Below, one piece after another: positions 10,928 through 23,416 of a DNA stretch of 64,000 nt. A program made the position numbers and the translations under genes. Source of the stretch: Candidatus Photodesmus katoptron Akat1 (GTDB lineage Bacteria; Pseudomonadota; Gammaproteobacteria; Enterobacterales; Vibrionaceae); contig NZ_AMSD01000002.1 of assembly GCF_000478685.1 (NCBI RefSeq), positions 62,001 to 126,000 on the forward strand, in the 5' to 3' direction. Under the pieces are notes generated by a model, which was given only the letters and a program-made list of their open reading frames with translations, made no database searches and had not been told where the DNA came from. Every line of letters starts with the position of its first letter. Positions within the stretch are counted from its first letter, which is position 1.

Positions 10928-13354
10928 TTAAGTTGTAGATTGCTTCAATAAAAATGGATGACTATAACCTAATCTACTGGTAAATTCATTACCAATAATT
11001 CTGTTATTTAACTTCAAATTAGAGTTTGTTCCAAACCCCAAAACACCAAATTTAAGATTGAAACGGTCTTCATATTTAGGTTTTTTATTGTTCTTAGTTT
11101 TTTGATTTTTTAGTTCTTTGCTATATGTAAGAGCAACATACCAACAATTTGAATGATAGCCTAGACCTGTAAGCCATTCTAATTCTTGCTTGGTTGTAAG
11201 ATCGAAAAAATATTGTGCATTGGCCTGCCATTTATGATTTATTTGATATGCAGTGAGTAATCCTAGTTGTGATATTTTAGATTGACTTAACTCTTTTAAT
11301 CTGTCTTTAGAATAGCCATAGGCAAGAATTTTTTCAATATAACTAGGTTTAATATAACGATAGCTAGTTTGTAAGTATCCATTATTAAATTGATATTCTA
11401 AAGTAAAATTGCTTAATTGAATTTTTTTACTATTCGTATCGTATTGAAAATTACTATGATAGAATAAATTATCATCGTAGTTAAAATCCATTGTAGCAGA
11501 TAAACTAGAATAGTGAGAAGAACTTATATTTGACTGAATATTAGTAAAGTTTTTCTTCAGATAAAAAATTTGACCTAACGAAATATTTAGACGTTCTTTA
11601 TAAGAATTATTAAAAAATCGTGAAGATACAGCATAACTAAATTGGTTACTTCCAACAATTTTATCAATACTGCTAAAGTTTCTATTTCGAAAAAGATGAT
11701 AGTAGTCGGTTTGTAGAAAGGTCGTGTCATAAGAACTATTAGATTTTTCTTTCTCTGGTATATATAAGTACTGAATTTCTGGTTCTAAGGTTTGTATGTA
11801 ATTTTTAAAGGTTTTCATATGACGTTCAAGAATAATACTTCCACGAGTTTTAAATGTCGGTATAAGCCGAGTAATTTGTTTCTTTTGTCTCTTTAAGTGA
11901 GCAGAGGGAGCTGTTTTCTCTTGATAATATGTTCCGAGTAATCGTGCTTCAGTAATCCAAACACCCCAGCTATTACTAATTGGTACCTTTAACCCTGGTT
12001 CAATATGTATGCGTATTGTCGATGGGGCTTTTTTATTATTAGCATTAAATTTTGATATTTGTCCCGTTAGATCAAAATCTAAAAATTTCATTAGCATTGG
12101 TGCATAGTAGTTAAAATTAAACTGAGGGATTATGCGATATGGAATATCATTTTCAGTAAATGGTTGCAAGTTATGTATTAGCAATGAAATATCCCACTTA
12201 TCTGAATAATAACTTATTTTGCTTTCTTGAATTTGATTATTTTCTTGGTTGCCAATATTTGAGTTTACATTAGAGAAATAATTATTGTCGCTTATTTTTA
12301 AGTAATTAAATTTTAATTTCCAATCTTGTTGGAAGTTGCCTTCGTGTTTATAAAGTAGCCCCCAACGCTTCTTTTTTTCTGGATGTTTTTTATCTTTTGG
12401 TAAAAATTCCAAGTGTATGGTTCCTGAACCAAATGTAGATAAATAACGAAATTTATTATTAAATTGTAAATTACGCTTTGTCATATGTATTAATGTAGTT
12501 TCTAAGTCATAGTTTTCTGAAAGGTTCCAGTAAATTGGAGTTTCTATTGTGAATCCATTTTTGGAACCGTAAGAAATATTTGGATATAGAAAACCAGTCT
12601 TTCGAGTATTGCTAATAGGTACAGTTAGGATTGGTAAGTAGAATATAGGAAAATTATAAATTTTAAATCGAGGATGGTAAAAAGTAGCTTCTTCTTTATT
12701 TTGATCTATCACGATTCGTGATGCATTTAATTTCCAAGTATTATTTTTTTCTGAACAAGAGGTTATATAAGCATTTTCCATGATGTAGGTGCTTTTATCT
12801 ATCTTTGATATTTTATAAGCTTCTCCTCGTCCTGGTTTACATAGGAAATTGTATTTATTGTTTTCCATTAGCATAAAATCAGTATCAAAATAATTAACTA
12901 CTTTATCAGAAAAAATATCTAATTTACCATCGTTAATATTAACATTGCCTTGTGCCACAATCCTTTTATTTATTTCATATAATGTTACAGTATCTGATTT
13001 AATTTGCTTGTTACCTTGAACAATAACAACATTTCCAGAATACTTTACCTTATTTTGATTGAAAGCTTCTAATGAATTAGCTTCAATTTGAATTGATGAT
13101 GTATTAGAGTCTATCAATGGCAATTTAGCATTTACACATTGTTTGTTGGAACAGCATTCATCTTGTAAAGATTTGTCTGATTTGGCTAAGATTTGAGTTG
13201 ATATTAGTGTAAAAAAAACAACATTAATCAAATTTCTTAATAAAGTTAAAAGAAACTTGATATCGGTTTTTTCTATCTTTTTAATCCAGTTTAAAACAAA
13301 AATATTTTGGAGAACTAACGTCATAAACAATATGTATGTTCGTAAATTCATCAT
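10928..13354 (-). CDS. lptD: LPS-assembly protein LptD
   Basis: Outer-membrane beta-barrel that inserts lipopolysaccharide with LptE. The N-terminal OstA jellyroll (IEANSLEAFNQNKVKYSGNV, QGNKQIKSDTVTL) is followed by a long barrel domain. At 808 residues it is slightly longer than E. coli LptD (784). The N-terminus is unusual: about 60 residues with two hydrophobic stretches precede the mature region, and no later ATG offers a shorter signal peptide. A non-ATG start inside this segment is possible. The C-terminal cysteine pair of the family is reduced to one (HSNCWYV). The start is therefore uncertain, the identity is not. Confidence 0.94.
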   Translation of the reverse strand: MMNLRTYILFMTLVLQNIFVLNWIKKIEKTDIKFLLTLLRNLINVVFFTLISTQILAKSDKSLQDECCSNKQCVNAKLPLIDSNTSSIQIEANSLEAFNQNKVKYSGNVVIVQGNKQIKSDTVTLYEINKRIVAQGNVNINDGKLDIFSDKVVNYFDTDFMLMENNKYNFLCKPGRGEAYKISKIDKSTYIMENAYITSCSEKNNTWKLNASRIVIDQNKEEATFYHPRFKIYNFPIFYLPILTVPISNTRKTGFLYPNISYGSKNGFTIETPIYWNLSENYDLETTLIHMTKRNLQFNNKFRYLSTFGSGTIHLEFLPKDKKHPEKKKRWGLLYKHEGNFQQDWKLKFNYLKISDNNYFSNVNSNIGNQENNQIQESKISYYSDKWDISLLIHNLQPFTENDIPYRIIPQFNFNYYAPMLMKFLDFDLTGQISKFNANNKKAPSTIRIHIEPGLKVPISNSWGVWITEARLLGTYYQEKTAPSAHLKRQKKQITRLIPTFKTRGSIILERHMKTFKNYIQTLEPEIQYLYIPEKEKSNSSYDTTFLQTDYYHLFRNRNFSSIDKIVGSNQFSYAVSSRFFNNSYKERLNISLGQIFYLKKNFTNIQSNISSSHYSSLSATMDFNYDDNLFYHSNFQYDTNSKKIQLSNFTLEYQFNNGYLQTSYRYIKPSYIEKILAYGYSKDRLKELSQSKISQLGLLTAYQINHKWQANAQYFFDLTTKQELEWLTGLGYHSNCWYVALTYSKELKNQKTKNNKKPKYEDRFNLKFGVLGFGTNSNLKLNNRIIGNEFTSRLGYSHPFLLKQSTT

Positions 13355-13406
13355 ATTTCATTATTAAACTACAGTGCAAGTTCAAGTTGGCAGATTAAAA
13401 AAACAG

Positions 13407-16277
13407 TTATACAGTTGTTATTTGATTAATAACTATCTTTTGCTCTTTAAGTTTTATTATTGTTTCTTCATAATGTTTAAGTTTTTTTCTTTCTTTTATT
13501 ATAATTTCCTTTGGTGCCTTTGAAAGAAAATTTGTATTGTCCAATTTTTTTTCAATGTGTTTAATTTTAATTTGGATTTTTTCCATTTTACTATTTAGTT
13601 CTATAAGTTCTTTCCTTTTATCAGTAAGATTTTCCATTACAATAAATAATTCAGATTTACCAATAAGCATTGTTGTTACGTATGGAGGGAGCTTATCGTG
13701 TTCATTAATAAGTTCGATTTTCTTTAATTTAGAAAATGATAATAATAAATTTTGATTATTTTCTAAATATTTTTTTTCTCCTGGATTAATTTTCATAATA
13801 GCATGTAGTTTTTTATTTGGTAAAATTTTATATTTATAACGTAAATTACGGATGCTAATGATAAATTTTTTTATCCATTCAGTATTATTAATTGCCTCTT
13901 GATTATATTTTGAATCTTCATATTGAGGGAAATTTTGAAGCATAATAGTATCTCCCTCAATACCATACATAAGTGGTTTGATGTTTTTCCATATGGATTC
14001 TGTAATGTAAGGCATAATAGGATGAGTAAGACGGAGTGTTTTTTCTAACACTGTAATTAGGGTATAACGTGCTGCTTCTTTTTCTCTTTCTTGTCCTTTT
14101 GTTAAAACAAATTTAATGAATTCCAGATACCAATCGCAAAATTGATTCCAGATAAATTCATATAGACTGTTAGCGGCTAGGTCTATACGATAGTTATCTA
14201 TGTGCGAAGTGAAATTTTTTGTTGTTATTTCACATTGAGATTGAATCCATTTATCAGTCAATGAATATTCAAATTTTTTATCTTTTTTAAAATTATAATC
14301 TTTATGTTTTACATTCATTAATACGAAACGGCCAGCATTCCATAGTTTATTGCAGAAGTTACGATAACCTTTAAGACGATTCATATCCCAGTGAATATCA
14401 CGGCCAGTATTAGCTATCGCTGCAAGGGTAAAACGTAATGCGTCGGTACCGTAAGGAGTAATACCTTCTCTGAAGGTTTGCCGTGTATTTTTTTCTATTT
14501 TTTTTTCTAGTTTAGTTTGCATAAGATTATCACAACGTTTACTTACTAAAGACTCTAAACTGATTCCATCAATTATATCTATTGGATCTAGAACATTACC
14601 TTTTGATTTAGACATTTTTTGACCGTTTTCATCACGTATAAGTCCTGTCATATAAACTACTTTAAAAGGTACTTGCGAATTATTATTTTTATCTTTAATA
14701 AAATACGAGCTCATCATAATCATTCGTGCAACCCAAAAAAATATGATATCAAAACCTGATACTAGAACGTTTGAAGGATAGAACATCCTGAAGTTTTCAG
14801 TATTTTGGGGCCAGTCTTGTGTAGCAAATATCCAAAGAGAAGAAGAAAACCAAGTATCAAGGACATCATTGTCTTGTTGTAATATGATAGAAGAATTAAG
14901 ATTGTTTTTTTTTCTTGCTTCATTTTCAGTGCGACCAACATACACTTTTCCTTGACTATCATACCATGCAGGGATACGGTGTCCCCACAAAAGTTGACGA
15001 GAAATGCACCAATCTTGAAGTTTTTCCATCCAAGAAAAGTACATATTTTCATACTGTTTAGGAAAAAATCGAATCTGACCGTTTTTTACTGCTTTAATAG
15101 CAGGTTTAGCAAGAGATTTTGTTCGAACATACCATTGATTAGTAAGTCTTGGTTCGATAACTACAGCACTGCGGTCACCATATGGAATTGTTATGTCATG
15201 TTGTTCGATTTTATCAACTAAACCTAAATGTTTAAGTTCTGAAACAATGGCTTTTCGTGCAGAAAAACGTTCCATTCCATGATACTGTTTTGGAAGTTCA
15301 GTATTATATACACTACTTTTTTTTCCATCAGTTGTAAAAATTTCAGATGAAGTTCTAATACAGGCATTTAAAGTTAAGATATTAATGATTGGTAAATTAT
15401 GACGTTGTCCAACTTCATAATCATCAAAGTCATGTGCTGGTGTAATTTTTACGCAACCTGTACCTTTTTTCATGTTAGCATGATCATCAGCAATAATAGG
15501 AATTAATCGATTAGTGATTGGAAGCAAGATTTTTTTACCAATTAGATCTTTATAACGAAAATCCTTTGGATTAACTGCCACAGCAGTATCACCTAATATA
15601 GTTTCTGGTCTTGTTGTCGCCACAATGACATAATTTTGACTATGTTTTGTCATTGTTCTATTTATTAACGGATAACGGAAATAGTACATATAACCTTTTT
15701 GAATTTTATGTTCTATCTCAAGGTCAGAGATTGCTGTACATAGTTTTGGATCCCAATTAACCAGACGTTTACCTCGGTAGATAAGATCATCTTCATAAAG
15801 ACGTACGAAGGCTTCTTTTGTAGCTTCAGAGAAGCCTTTATCCATAGTAAAACGTTCTCGATCCCAATCTACAGAAGCTCCAAGTCGACGTAGTTGCTCA
15901 GTGATTGTGGAGCTAGATTCTTTCTTCCATTCCCATATTTTTTTTATGAAATCTTCACGATCAAAGTCATATTTATTTTTGTTTTCTTCTCTGGCAATTT
16001 TACGTTCAACAATCATTTGAGTAGCAATACCAGCATGGTCAGTACCAACCTGCCAGAGGGTATTTTTCCCTTTCATACGTTGATATCGAATTAAAGTATC
16101 CATGATGGTAGTTTGAAATGCATGACCTATGTGTAAAGTTCCAGTAATATTCGGTGGCGGTATGACAATACTGAAAGAATCTTTTGAAGTGTCACCATGT
16201 GGCTTAAAGTAGCCTTTTTTTTCCCAATTGGTATATAAAGTTTCTTCAATTAACTCTGGTTTATATATTTTTTCCAT
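13407..16277 (-). CDS. valS: Valyl-tRNA synthetase
   Basis: Class Ia synthetase that charges tRNA-Val, including the tRNA-Val(UAC) in this window's rRNA spacer. The HIGH motif is in [10 protein letters not shown] near residue 44 and the KMSKS motif in [16 protein letters not shown]-terminal coiled coil spans roughly the last 70 residues. I start at 16277 ([11 protein letters not shown]), matching E. coli MEKTYNP; an in-frame ATG lies 9 bp upstream. The 956 residues are normal. Its downstream neighbour is lptD, which is not the Vibrio order and marks a rearrangement or deletion. holC, usually next upstream, is missing. Confidence 0.97.
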   Translation of the reverse strand: MEKIYKPELIEETLYTNWEKKGYFKPHGDTSKDSFSIVIPPPNITGTLHIGHAFQTTIMDTLIRYQRMKGKNTLWQVGTDHAGIATQMIVERKIAREENKNKYDFDREDFIKKIWEWKKESSSTITEQLRRLGASVDWDRERFTMDKGFSEATKEAFVRLYEDDLIYRGKRLVNWDPKLCTAISDLEIEHKIQKGYMYYFRYPLINRTMTKHSQNYVIVATTRPETILGDTAVAVNPKDFRYKDLIGKKILLPITNRLIPIIADDHANMKKGTGCVKITPAHDFDDYEVGQRHNLPIINILTLNACIRTSSEIFTTDGKKSSVYNTELPKQYHGMERFSARKAIVSELKHLGLVDKIEQHDITIPYGDRSAVVIEPRLTNQWYVRTKSLAKPAIKAVKNGQIRFFPKQYENMYFSWMEKLQDWCISRQLLWGHRIPAWYDSQGKVYVGRTENEARKKNNLNSSIILQQDNDVLDTWFSSSLWIFATQDWPQNTENFRMFYPSNVLVSGFDIIFFWVARMIMMSSYFIKDKNNNSQVPFKVVYMTGLIRDENGQKMSKSKGNVLDPIDIIDGISLESLVSKRCDNLMQTKLEKKIEKNTRQTFREGITPYGTDALRFTLAAIANTGRDIHWDMNRLKGYRNFCNKLWNAGRFVLMNVKHKDYNFKKDKKFEYSLTDKWIQSQCEITTKNFTSHIDNYRIDLAANSLYEFIWNQFCDWYLEFIKFVLTKGQEREKEAARYTLITVLEKTLRLTHPIMPYITESIWKNIKPLMYGIEGDTIMLQNFPQYEDSKYNQEAINNTEWIKKFIISIRNLRYKYKILPNKKLHAIMKINPGEKKYLENNQNLLLSFSKLKKIELINEHDKLPPYVTTMLIGKSELFIVMENLTDKRKELIELNSKMEKIQIKIKHIEKKLDNTNFLSKAPKEIIIKERKKLKHYEETIIKLKEQKIVINQITTV

Positions 16278-16529
16278 AGAATTCAATATTATTTTAATCC
16301 AATAGAATAGTTTTATTTTAAAAGTTCTAGAAAGGAGATATTAATAATATATACTATATAAGTATTAATATAACTTACTTTTTTGAAAGCTAGCTTAGAA
16401 ATAAAACTTCCTAAATTTAAAAGTATGTAAGTAAGTACAAGATACTGGTAAAAAAAATTATAAATTAGAGAATAAACATTGCTGAAGTAGTAGTCGATTC
16501 CCTAAGTTTTTAAACTAGCTAGATATAAT

Positions 16530-18029
16530 CTATTTTTTGTTCACTGCTTTAGAACGATTTAGTAAGAATTGAACAAGCATAGATACTGGTCGACCGGTTG
16601 AACCTTTTGATTTCCAAGCTGTACCTGCTATATCAATATGTGCCCAATGATACTTTTTAGTGAATCTAGATAAAAAACAAGCAGCAGTAATAGCCCCAGC
16701 AGAACGATCACCAATATTAGCAATATCTGCAAATTTGCTTTTAATCTGTTCCTGATAATCATTTAAGATTGGGAGTTGCCATACTTGATCATTTGCTTGT
16801 TCAGAAGCACTTATCAATTCACAAGCTAAAGGATGATGGTTAGACATTAGAGCGCTAACATGATGACCGAGTGCAATCACACATGCACCCGTTAAGGTCG
16901 CTATATCAATTATGCAGTCAGGATCAAAACGTTGAACATAAGTGAGTACATCACAAAGTACTAGTCGGCCCTCAGCATCAGTATTTAGTACTTCCACTGT
17001 TTGACCTGACATTGTAGTAAGTATATCGCCAGGTCGGTAAGCGTCGCTACTAGGCATATTTTCGCAACCAGCGAGAATAGCCACTACATTGATTGGTAAA
17101 TCCAATCTCGCTAATGCTTTCATTGTACCAAACACAGAGGCAGCACCACACATATCATACTTCATTTCATCCATCTTCTCACTTGGTTTGAGAGAAATAC
17201 CTCCAGAGTCGAAAGTAAGTCCTTTCCCTACTAACACGATTGGTTTTGCCTTAGCATTAGGATTCCCTTTATATTCTATAATAGACATGCTAGATTCATT
17301 CTTAGAACCATAACCGACAGCAAGATAAGCTGCCATCCCTAGTTCTTTCATTTCGTTTTCAGAAATAATAGTTGTAATAATATTATCATACTTGCTAGCC
17401 ATCTTGAGAGCTTGAGAAGATAAATACGTTGGATTTGCAATATTTGGTGGCATGTTACCAAGATCTTTTGATGCTTTTATTCCAGAAGCAATAGCAAGAG
17501 CATGAGTCATTGCTTTTTCAGCTTCTACTAATTCATTAGAATTCAATACGTTAAATTCTAATCTACCTAATCGATGTGAAAATTTTGGTATAGTAGTCTT
17601 AAATTTTTCAAATGAATAAAGATTATCTTGAATAGTTTCAATTGCTTGACGGATTTTCCAGTAAGTATTTTGCTTTTTAACAGAAAGATCAGTTAAAAAA
17701 CATATAGCTTCTTTTGAACCTATCTTATTTAATTTTTGGATCATCTTTTGGATGATTTTTTTATACTGGTATTGGTCAAGATCAGACTTTTTTCCACAAC
17801 CAACAAGTAAAACTCGTTTTGAAAGTAGAGATGGTACATTATATAAAAGTAACGTTTCTCCTAGTTTACCTTTTAAATCTTCATGATTAAGTAAGGAACT
17901 AATATAATTTCCGCTTATTCTATCTACTTGTTGAGCTGCTAAAGAAAGATGACATTGTTCAAAAACACCAACAATGATACATGCGCTGCATTGATTTTCT
18001 GGACTTTCACTTTTAACGCTAAACTTCAT
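16530..18029 (-). CDS. pepA: Leucyl aminopeptidase (PepA)
   Basis: M17 dizinc aminopeptidase; in enterics it also binds DNA at recombination sites. Catalytic and metal-binding segments are visible: [26 protein letters not shown] and [10 protein letters not shown], with the carboxyl-terminal [12 protein letters not shown]. The 499-residue length is normal. It is divergent from lptF, as in Vibrio and E. coli, across about 180 bp. The 250 bp between pepA and valS, where holC normally lies, hold nothing I can recognise. Confidence 0.97.
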   Translation of the reverse strand: MKFSVKSESPENQCSACIIVGVFEQCHLSLAAQQVDRISGNYISSLLNHEDLKGKLGETLLLYNVPSLLSKRVLLVGCGKKSDLDQYQYKKIIQKMIQKLNKIGSKEAICFLTDLSVKKQNTYWKIRQAIETIQDNLYSFEKFKTTIPKFSHRLGRLEFNVLNSNELVEAEKAMTHALAIASGIKASKDLGNMPPNIANPTYLSSQALKMASKYDNIITTIISENEMKELGMAAYLAVGYGSKNESSMSIIEYKGNPNAKAKPIVLVGKGLTFDSGGISLKPSEKMDEMKYDMCGAASVFGTMKALARLDLPINVVAILAGCENMPSSDAYRPGDILTTMSGQTVEVLNTDAEGRLVLCDVLTYVQRFDPDCIIDIATLTGACVIALGHHVSALMSNHHPLACELISASEQANDQVWQLPILNDYQEQIKSKFADIANIGDRSAGAITAACFLSRFTKKYHWAHIDIAGTAWKSKGSTGRPVSMLVQFLLNRSKAVNKK

Positions 18030-18212
18030 TACTTACTCCGACATCTTAAAGACAAATAGAACTAAATGTTAGATAATACTTTTATTCTAAATACTATAAA
18101 CCAGCACAGTACTTAAGCAAGAATCTAAGCTAGCAAATACTAACAAAACTGAAGATTTAGAAATATAGTGATTTAATGTTTAAAAAACAAGTTTTATGTA
18201 GGTACTTTCATT

Positions 18213-19313
18213 GTGATTATTATTAGATATTTGACCTATGAAACATTTAAAAGCCAACTTTCAATATTTTTTATCTTTTTTTTAGTTTTTCTATGTCAAA
18301 AATTTATACAGGTTTTAGCAGAAGTATCAGATGGAGTAATTCCTGCTAAAATGATTCTATCAATTGTTACTCTTAACATGCCAGCAGTTGGATTATTCAT
18401 GTTACCATTTAGCTTGTATCTCGGTATTTTATTAACTTTTGGTCGTTTATATACTTCAAGCGAAATTATTGTTATGAATTCAATGGGTATTGGTAATCAT
18501 TTTTTAATGCGTTCTGCATTATATTTATCAATTATTACTGGTTGTATAGCTGCATTTAATTCATTTTGGTTAGCACCATGGAGTGCAAATAGAGAAGCAG
18601 AATTAATGGAGCAATACATATCAGGGAATAGTGTAGATCTTTTAAGAAAAGGAAGTTTTCATCGTATTTCTGATGGGTTTTCAGTAGTTTTTATTGATGA
18701 TATTCAAGATAAAAAATTAAAAAATGTTTTTGTTGCTCAGATTCGTCCAAAAAATTCAATTTTGCCAAGTATAATATTCTCTAATTTTGGTGATATCAAA
18801 ATTACTGATGATGGTCGTTATATGATTACTATGTATGAAGGAACACGCTATGAAGGGATACCAAATCATCTTGATTATCATATTACTGAATTTGATGAAT
18901 ACGAGGGGATAATAGGACGACGTGTTATACAAACTGAAGGAAAAGAATGGAAAGCAATTCCAACGTTAGACCTTATATCTAACTCTACAGCAGAGGCTCA
19001 AGCTGAGTTGCAATGGCGTTTATCAGTAGTAGTGTCTGTTCCTTTATTAACAATATTAGCTATTCCTTTATCTTCAGTAAATCCTCGTCAGGGGCGTTTT
19101 GTAAAAATAGGACCAGCAATATTAATTTATTTAACTTATTTTTTATCAGTCAGTGCTATTAAATCAGCGATTGAAGAGGGATCTATTCCTATCTTTGTTG
19201 GTATGTGGCCAATTAATTTTGGGCTTTTAGTTTCTGCTGTAGTACTAAATTGTATGGATACTGTATTAGTAAGAAAACTTAAAGATAAAATAAAGATAGA
19301 TAGGGTAATTTAA
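18213..19313 (+). CDS. lptF: LPS export permease LptF
   Basis: Inner-membrane subunit of the LptB2FGC ABC transporter that extracts lipopolysaccharide. It starts with GTG at 18213 and reads MIIIRYLTYETFKSQLSIFF, matching E. coli MIIIRYLVRETLKSQLAILF. Transmembrane segments lie at roughly 13-35, 55-80 and 100-120 and again in the C-terminal third, with a periplasmic jellyroll between. The 366 residues match E. coli. lptG follows 4 bp downstream in the same operon. Confidence 0.96.
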   Translation: MIIIRYLTYETFKSQLSIFFIFFLVFLCQKFIQVLAEVSDGVIPAKMILSIVTLNMPAVGLFMLPFSLYLGILLTFGRLYTSSEIIVMNSMGIGNHFLMRSALYLSIITGCIAAFNSFWLAPWSANREAELMEQYISGNSVDLLRKGSFHRISDGFSVVFIDDIQDKKLKNVFVAQIRPKNSILPSIIFSNFGDIKITDDGRYMITMYEGTRYEGIPNHLDYHITEFDEYEGIIGRRVIQTEGKEWKAIPTLDLISNSTAEAQAELQWRLSVVVSVPLLTILAIPLSSVNPRQGRFVKIGPAILIYLTYFLSVSAIKSAIEEGSIPIFVGMWPINFGLLVSAVVLNCMDTVLVRKLKDKIKIDRVI

Positions 19314-19317
19314 ATAC

Positions 19318-20390
19318 ATGTTTAAAATCATAGATGTATATATTGGCAAAACAATTAGTACAAGCATTTTGCTTGTACTAATCACTTTTATTGGTTTATC
19401 TAGTATTATTAAATATGTAGAACAATTAAAAAAAGTAGGTGAAGGAAACTATGATTTATTGCAAGCTTTATTATTTGTAATACTAAGTATTCCTCGTGAT
19501 CTAGAAATGTTTTTTCCTATGGCAGTGATGCTTGGGTCATTAATTGGTCTTGGAGTCCTTGCAGAAAATTCTGAATTAGTTGTTATGCAAGCTGCAGGGT
19601 TTTCTAAGCTAAATATTGGTGTATCAGTTCTTAAAACCGCTGTACCATTAATGTTTATTATGACTATTTTTAGTCAATGGGGAGTCCCACAAGCACAAAA
19701 AATGGCTCGTGATTTAAGAGCGATTGCAATTTCTGGTGGTAATTTAATTTTATTGCGTACTGCTGTTTGGGCCAGAGATAGTAACGACTTTATTTTTATG
19801 GGTAAAGTAGAATTTAATAAAATCCATAATTTAAAAATATGGAAATTTGATGATAAAAAACATCTCACATTAGTTATATCTTCAAAGGAAGCTAACTTCA
19901 TTAGCAATGATGATACATGGGAAATGAAGGATGCTCAAATTACTGATATGCGTAATGGAAGCAATATTTCAAAAAAATATTACCAATTTATCATTGGAAT
20001 ACCCCTCTTTCTCCTGATAAGTTAGCAGTGGTAACCATGAAACCTGAAGAATTATCTTTTAGTGGCTTATATCATTACATAACTTATCTAGAAAATTCAG
20101 AACAAGATTCTTCGCATTATAGATTAGCACTTTGGAGAAAAGGAAGTCAGCCTTTTACTATTGCAGTTATGATGTTAATGGCTTTTTCATTTATTTTTGG
20201 TCCATTGCGTAGCGTTACCATGGGAACAAAGATGCTATTTGGAATAATTGCAGGATTTATTTTTTATATTTCGGGTGAATTTCTTTCTCCTTTCAGTTTA
20301 GTTTATTCTATTCCACCAGTTTTTGCTGCAATTGCACCTAACGTTATGTTTTTACTTGTAGCTATAATTTTATTAAAGAAAAATATATAA
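19318..20390 (+). CDS. lptG: LPS export permease LptG, one-base frameshift in an A7 run
   Basis: Partner of LptF in the LPS transporter. The first frame (19318-20025) gives MFKIIDVYIGKTI through residue 220 or so and then runs into the stop at 20023. The second frame, from about 19978 to 20390, continues the protein with YHWNTPLSPDKLAVV, SFSGLYHYITYL, MLMAFSFIFGPLRSV and SLVYSIPPVFAAI, all typical LptG C-terminal segments. The frames join if the A7 at 19971-19977 is read as A8; this yields 357 residues (E. coli 360). Either the run is slipped during transcription, the base is a sequence error, or the gene is newly broken. LptG is essential in free-living relatives. Confidence 0.9.
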
Positions 20391-20452
20391 AAAAAGAAAG
20401 AAGGAATATTGATTATATAGCTAAATTTAAATAGTAAAATTACCAAAGCATA

Positions 20453-20926
20453 TTAATCCTTTAATACCACAATTTGGGTTTTTGAGAGAACATCATGAAA
20501 ACTTTGTTGTTGCATGTTAAAAAGCATAGAAAAATTTGCAATACCAAACACAGATGTAGCTAATCGAATAAAAGCTTGTGAAATTGTAATTACACTTCTC
20601 CCATCTTGGTTACGCAATTGTATTCTCCAAGTTTTCATGCCTAAAGTTTGACCTGTTTTTACCCAAAAAAAATGGAAAAAGCAGATCCATATTATGCTTA
20701 AATAAATTGCAAACAATTGACTTAATATAGGATGTTTATCTAACAACCCTGCAGGATCACCATATTCACCATAGTGTACTATCTCTAAAGAATGCAATGC
20801 AAAAATAATTGCAATAACGATACCAGCTGCAATAATTTCAATCGCAAGAATAATGAGAGAATCATACAAAAGTGCTCCCAAACGACGTATCAATCCAGCA
20901 GGAGGAAGTGAATTTATTTTATTCAT
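20453..20926 (-). CDS. RDD-family membrane protein
   Basis: 157-residue integral membrane protein with the RDD signature: PAGLIRRLGALLYDS near the N-terminus, a TM segment with acidic residues, and GQTLGMKTWRIQL followed by a third hydrophobic region. Three TM segments lie at about 22-44, 70-92 and 113-135. The function of this family is not settled; some members act as ion transporters. In Vibrio the same gene follows lptF-lptG, here in convergent orientation, so context supports a vertically inherited gene. Confidence 0.85.
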   Translation of the reverse strand: MNKINSLPPAGLIRRLGALLYDSLIILAIEIIAAGIVIAIIFALHSLEIVHYGEYGDPAGLLDKHPILSQLFAIYLSIIWICFFHFFWVKTGQTLGMKTWRIQLRNQDGRSVITISQAFIRLATSVFGIANFSMLFNMQQQSFHDVLSKTQIVVLKD

Positions 20927-21170
20927 ATTTAAAAGATCATTTAACAGGTATAGTAAAGATACTATAATTCAATAAAATTTAGTGTAAAAGAAAGCAAAAT
21001 TTTAAAGAGAATCATTTTGCTTTACTATTGTAATATTTTAGTGATTACATATAATTCCTCAAGTTGGTATGTAAAAGCATTAGCACTTGAGGCTATATTA
21101 TTTTATTCATCATTAATTTCTATATATTTTATACTAGTATAGTAAAAAAATAGGGGATGACTGTAAGTTT

Positions 21171-21256
21171 AGCTGTGTGATGGAATTGGTAGACATGAGT
21201 GATTCAAAATCACTTGCCGTTAAGGCGTAGCGGTTCGAATCCGCTCACAGCTACCA
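21171..21256 (+). tRNA. tRNA-Leu(CAA)
   Basis: 86-nt class II tRNA. The acceptor stem AGCTGTG/CACAGCT pairs perfectly, and the CCA is encoded. The anticodon stem AGTGA/TCACT encloses the loop TTCAAAA with anticodon CAA (reads UUG). The long variable arm (TGCCGTTAAGGCG) and GGTTCGAATCC T-loop are typical of tRNA-Leu. It lies about 125 bp upstream of the rRNA promoter. Confidence 0.95.
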
Positions 21257-21379
21257 AGTTTTCTATTTTGGAGAGGGATAAAGCCTCATACAAAGGCAGT
21301 AATTCAGAAGCTAAAAAACATATAATAGCTATTTTAAATAAAGTAATTTATTTACATATATAAATTTTATAAAAAGTAT

Positions 21380-21407
21380 TTGACACAGAGTTGGATCTAG
21401 CTAGAAT
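21380..21407 (+). promoter_or_regulatory. rRNA operon promoter
   Basis: A consensus -35 TTGACA (21380-21385) and -10 TAGAAT (21402-21407) are spaced by 16 bp, the short spacing typical of rRNA promoters. An A/T-rich stretch upstream (21362-21379) could act as an UP element. It lies about 220 bp before the 16S 5' end. Confidence 0.75.
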
Positions 21408-21439
21408 GTTTGATTCTTTCTAGTAAAAGAAGAAAGCAA

Positions 21440-21451
21440 GCTCTTTAATAA
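21440..21451 (+). promoter_or_regulatory. boxA-like antitermination site in 16S leader
   Basis: GCTCTTTAATAA matches the rRNA boxA core (GCTCTTTAAC) bound by NusB/S10 for antitermination. It lies between the promoter and the 16S gene. A second, closer match lies before 23S. Confidence 0.6.
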
Positions 21452-21462
21452 CATTAAATCTA

Positions 21463-21480
21463 TTAATCTGTGTGAGCACT
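21463..21480 (+). other. 5' arm of the 16S RNase III processing stem
   Basis: TTAATCTGTGTGAGCACT is complementary, apart from one wobble pair, to 23204-23221 just after the 16S gene. The two arms would form the long stem that RNase III cuts to release pre-16S rRNA. Confidence 0.75.
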
Positions 21481-21625
21481 TATTTGATAACAGTCTTAAA
21501 GGCTTGTTTAGTGAACAACAAAGGGAACGATCGATATTTATTTAATTGATAGGAACTAATGTTGGTTTACATTTTTTTGATGTATTGAGTATTCATTAAG
21601 CAATTACCTTGATAACAAAAGCTTT

Positions 21626-23181
<1,556 letters not shown>

Positions 23182-23203
23182 AAATATCAGGATTGTTTGA
23201 ATG

Positions 23204-23221
23204 AGTGCTCACACAAATTAA
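23204..23221 (+). other. 3' arm of the 16S RNase III processing stem
   Basis: AGTGCTCACACAAATTAA pairs with 21463-21480 ahead of 16S (see that entry). The 11 inner bases are perfectly complementary. Confidence 0.75.
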
Positions 23222-23259
23222 TTAGATTAATTTAAAGTTAAAGAGTTTAGTTAGATATT

Positions 23260-23336
23260 GGGTCTGTAGCTCAGTTGGTTAGAGCGTTCGCCTGATAAGC
23301 GGGAGGTCGGTGGTTCAAGTCCACTCAGACCCACCA
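23260..23336 (+). tRNA. tRNA-Ile(GAU)
   Basis: 77 nt with encoded CCA. The acceptor stem GGGTCTG/CAGACCC is perfect; the anticodon loop CTGATAA gives GAT. It is the standard first tRNA in 16S-23S spacers of this group. Confidence 0.97.
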
Positions 23337-23416
23337 ATCCTTTTGAATATTTAAGTTATTACCAAAAGGAGTTAAAATTGAACGTTCATACTTAAAGCTA
23401 ATGTATGCAAGGAGAA

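Noticed and set aside
14762-15052. Open frames in alternative frames within valS
   Set aside because: They are shadows of a well-conserved synthetase gene and show no recognisable protein sequence.
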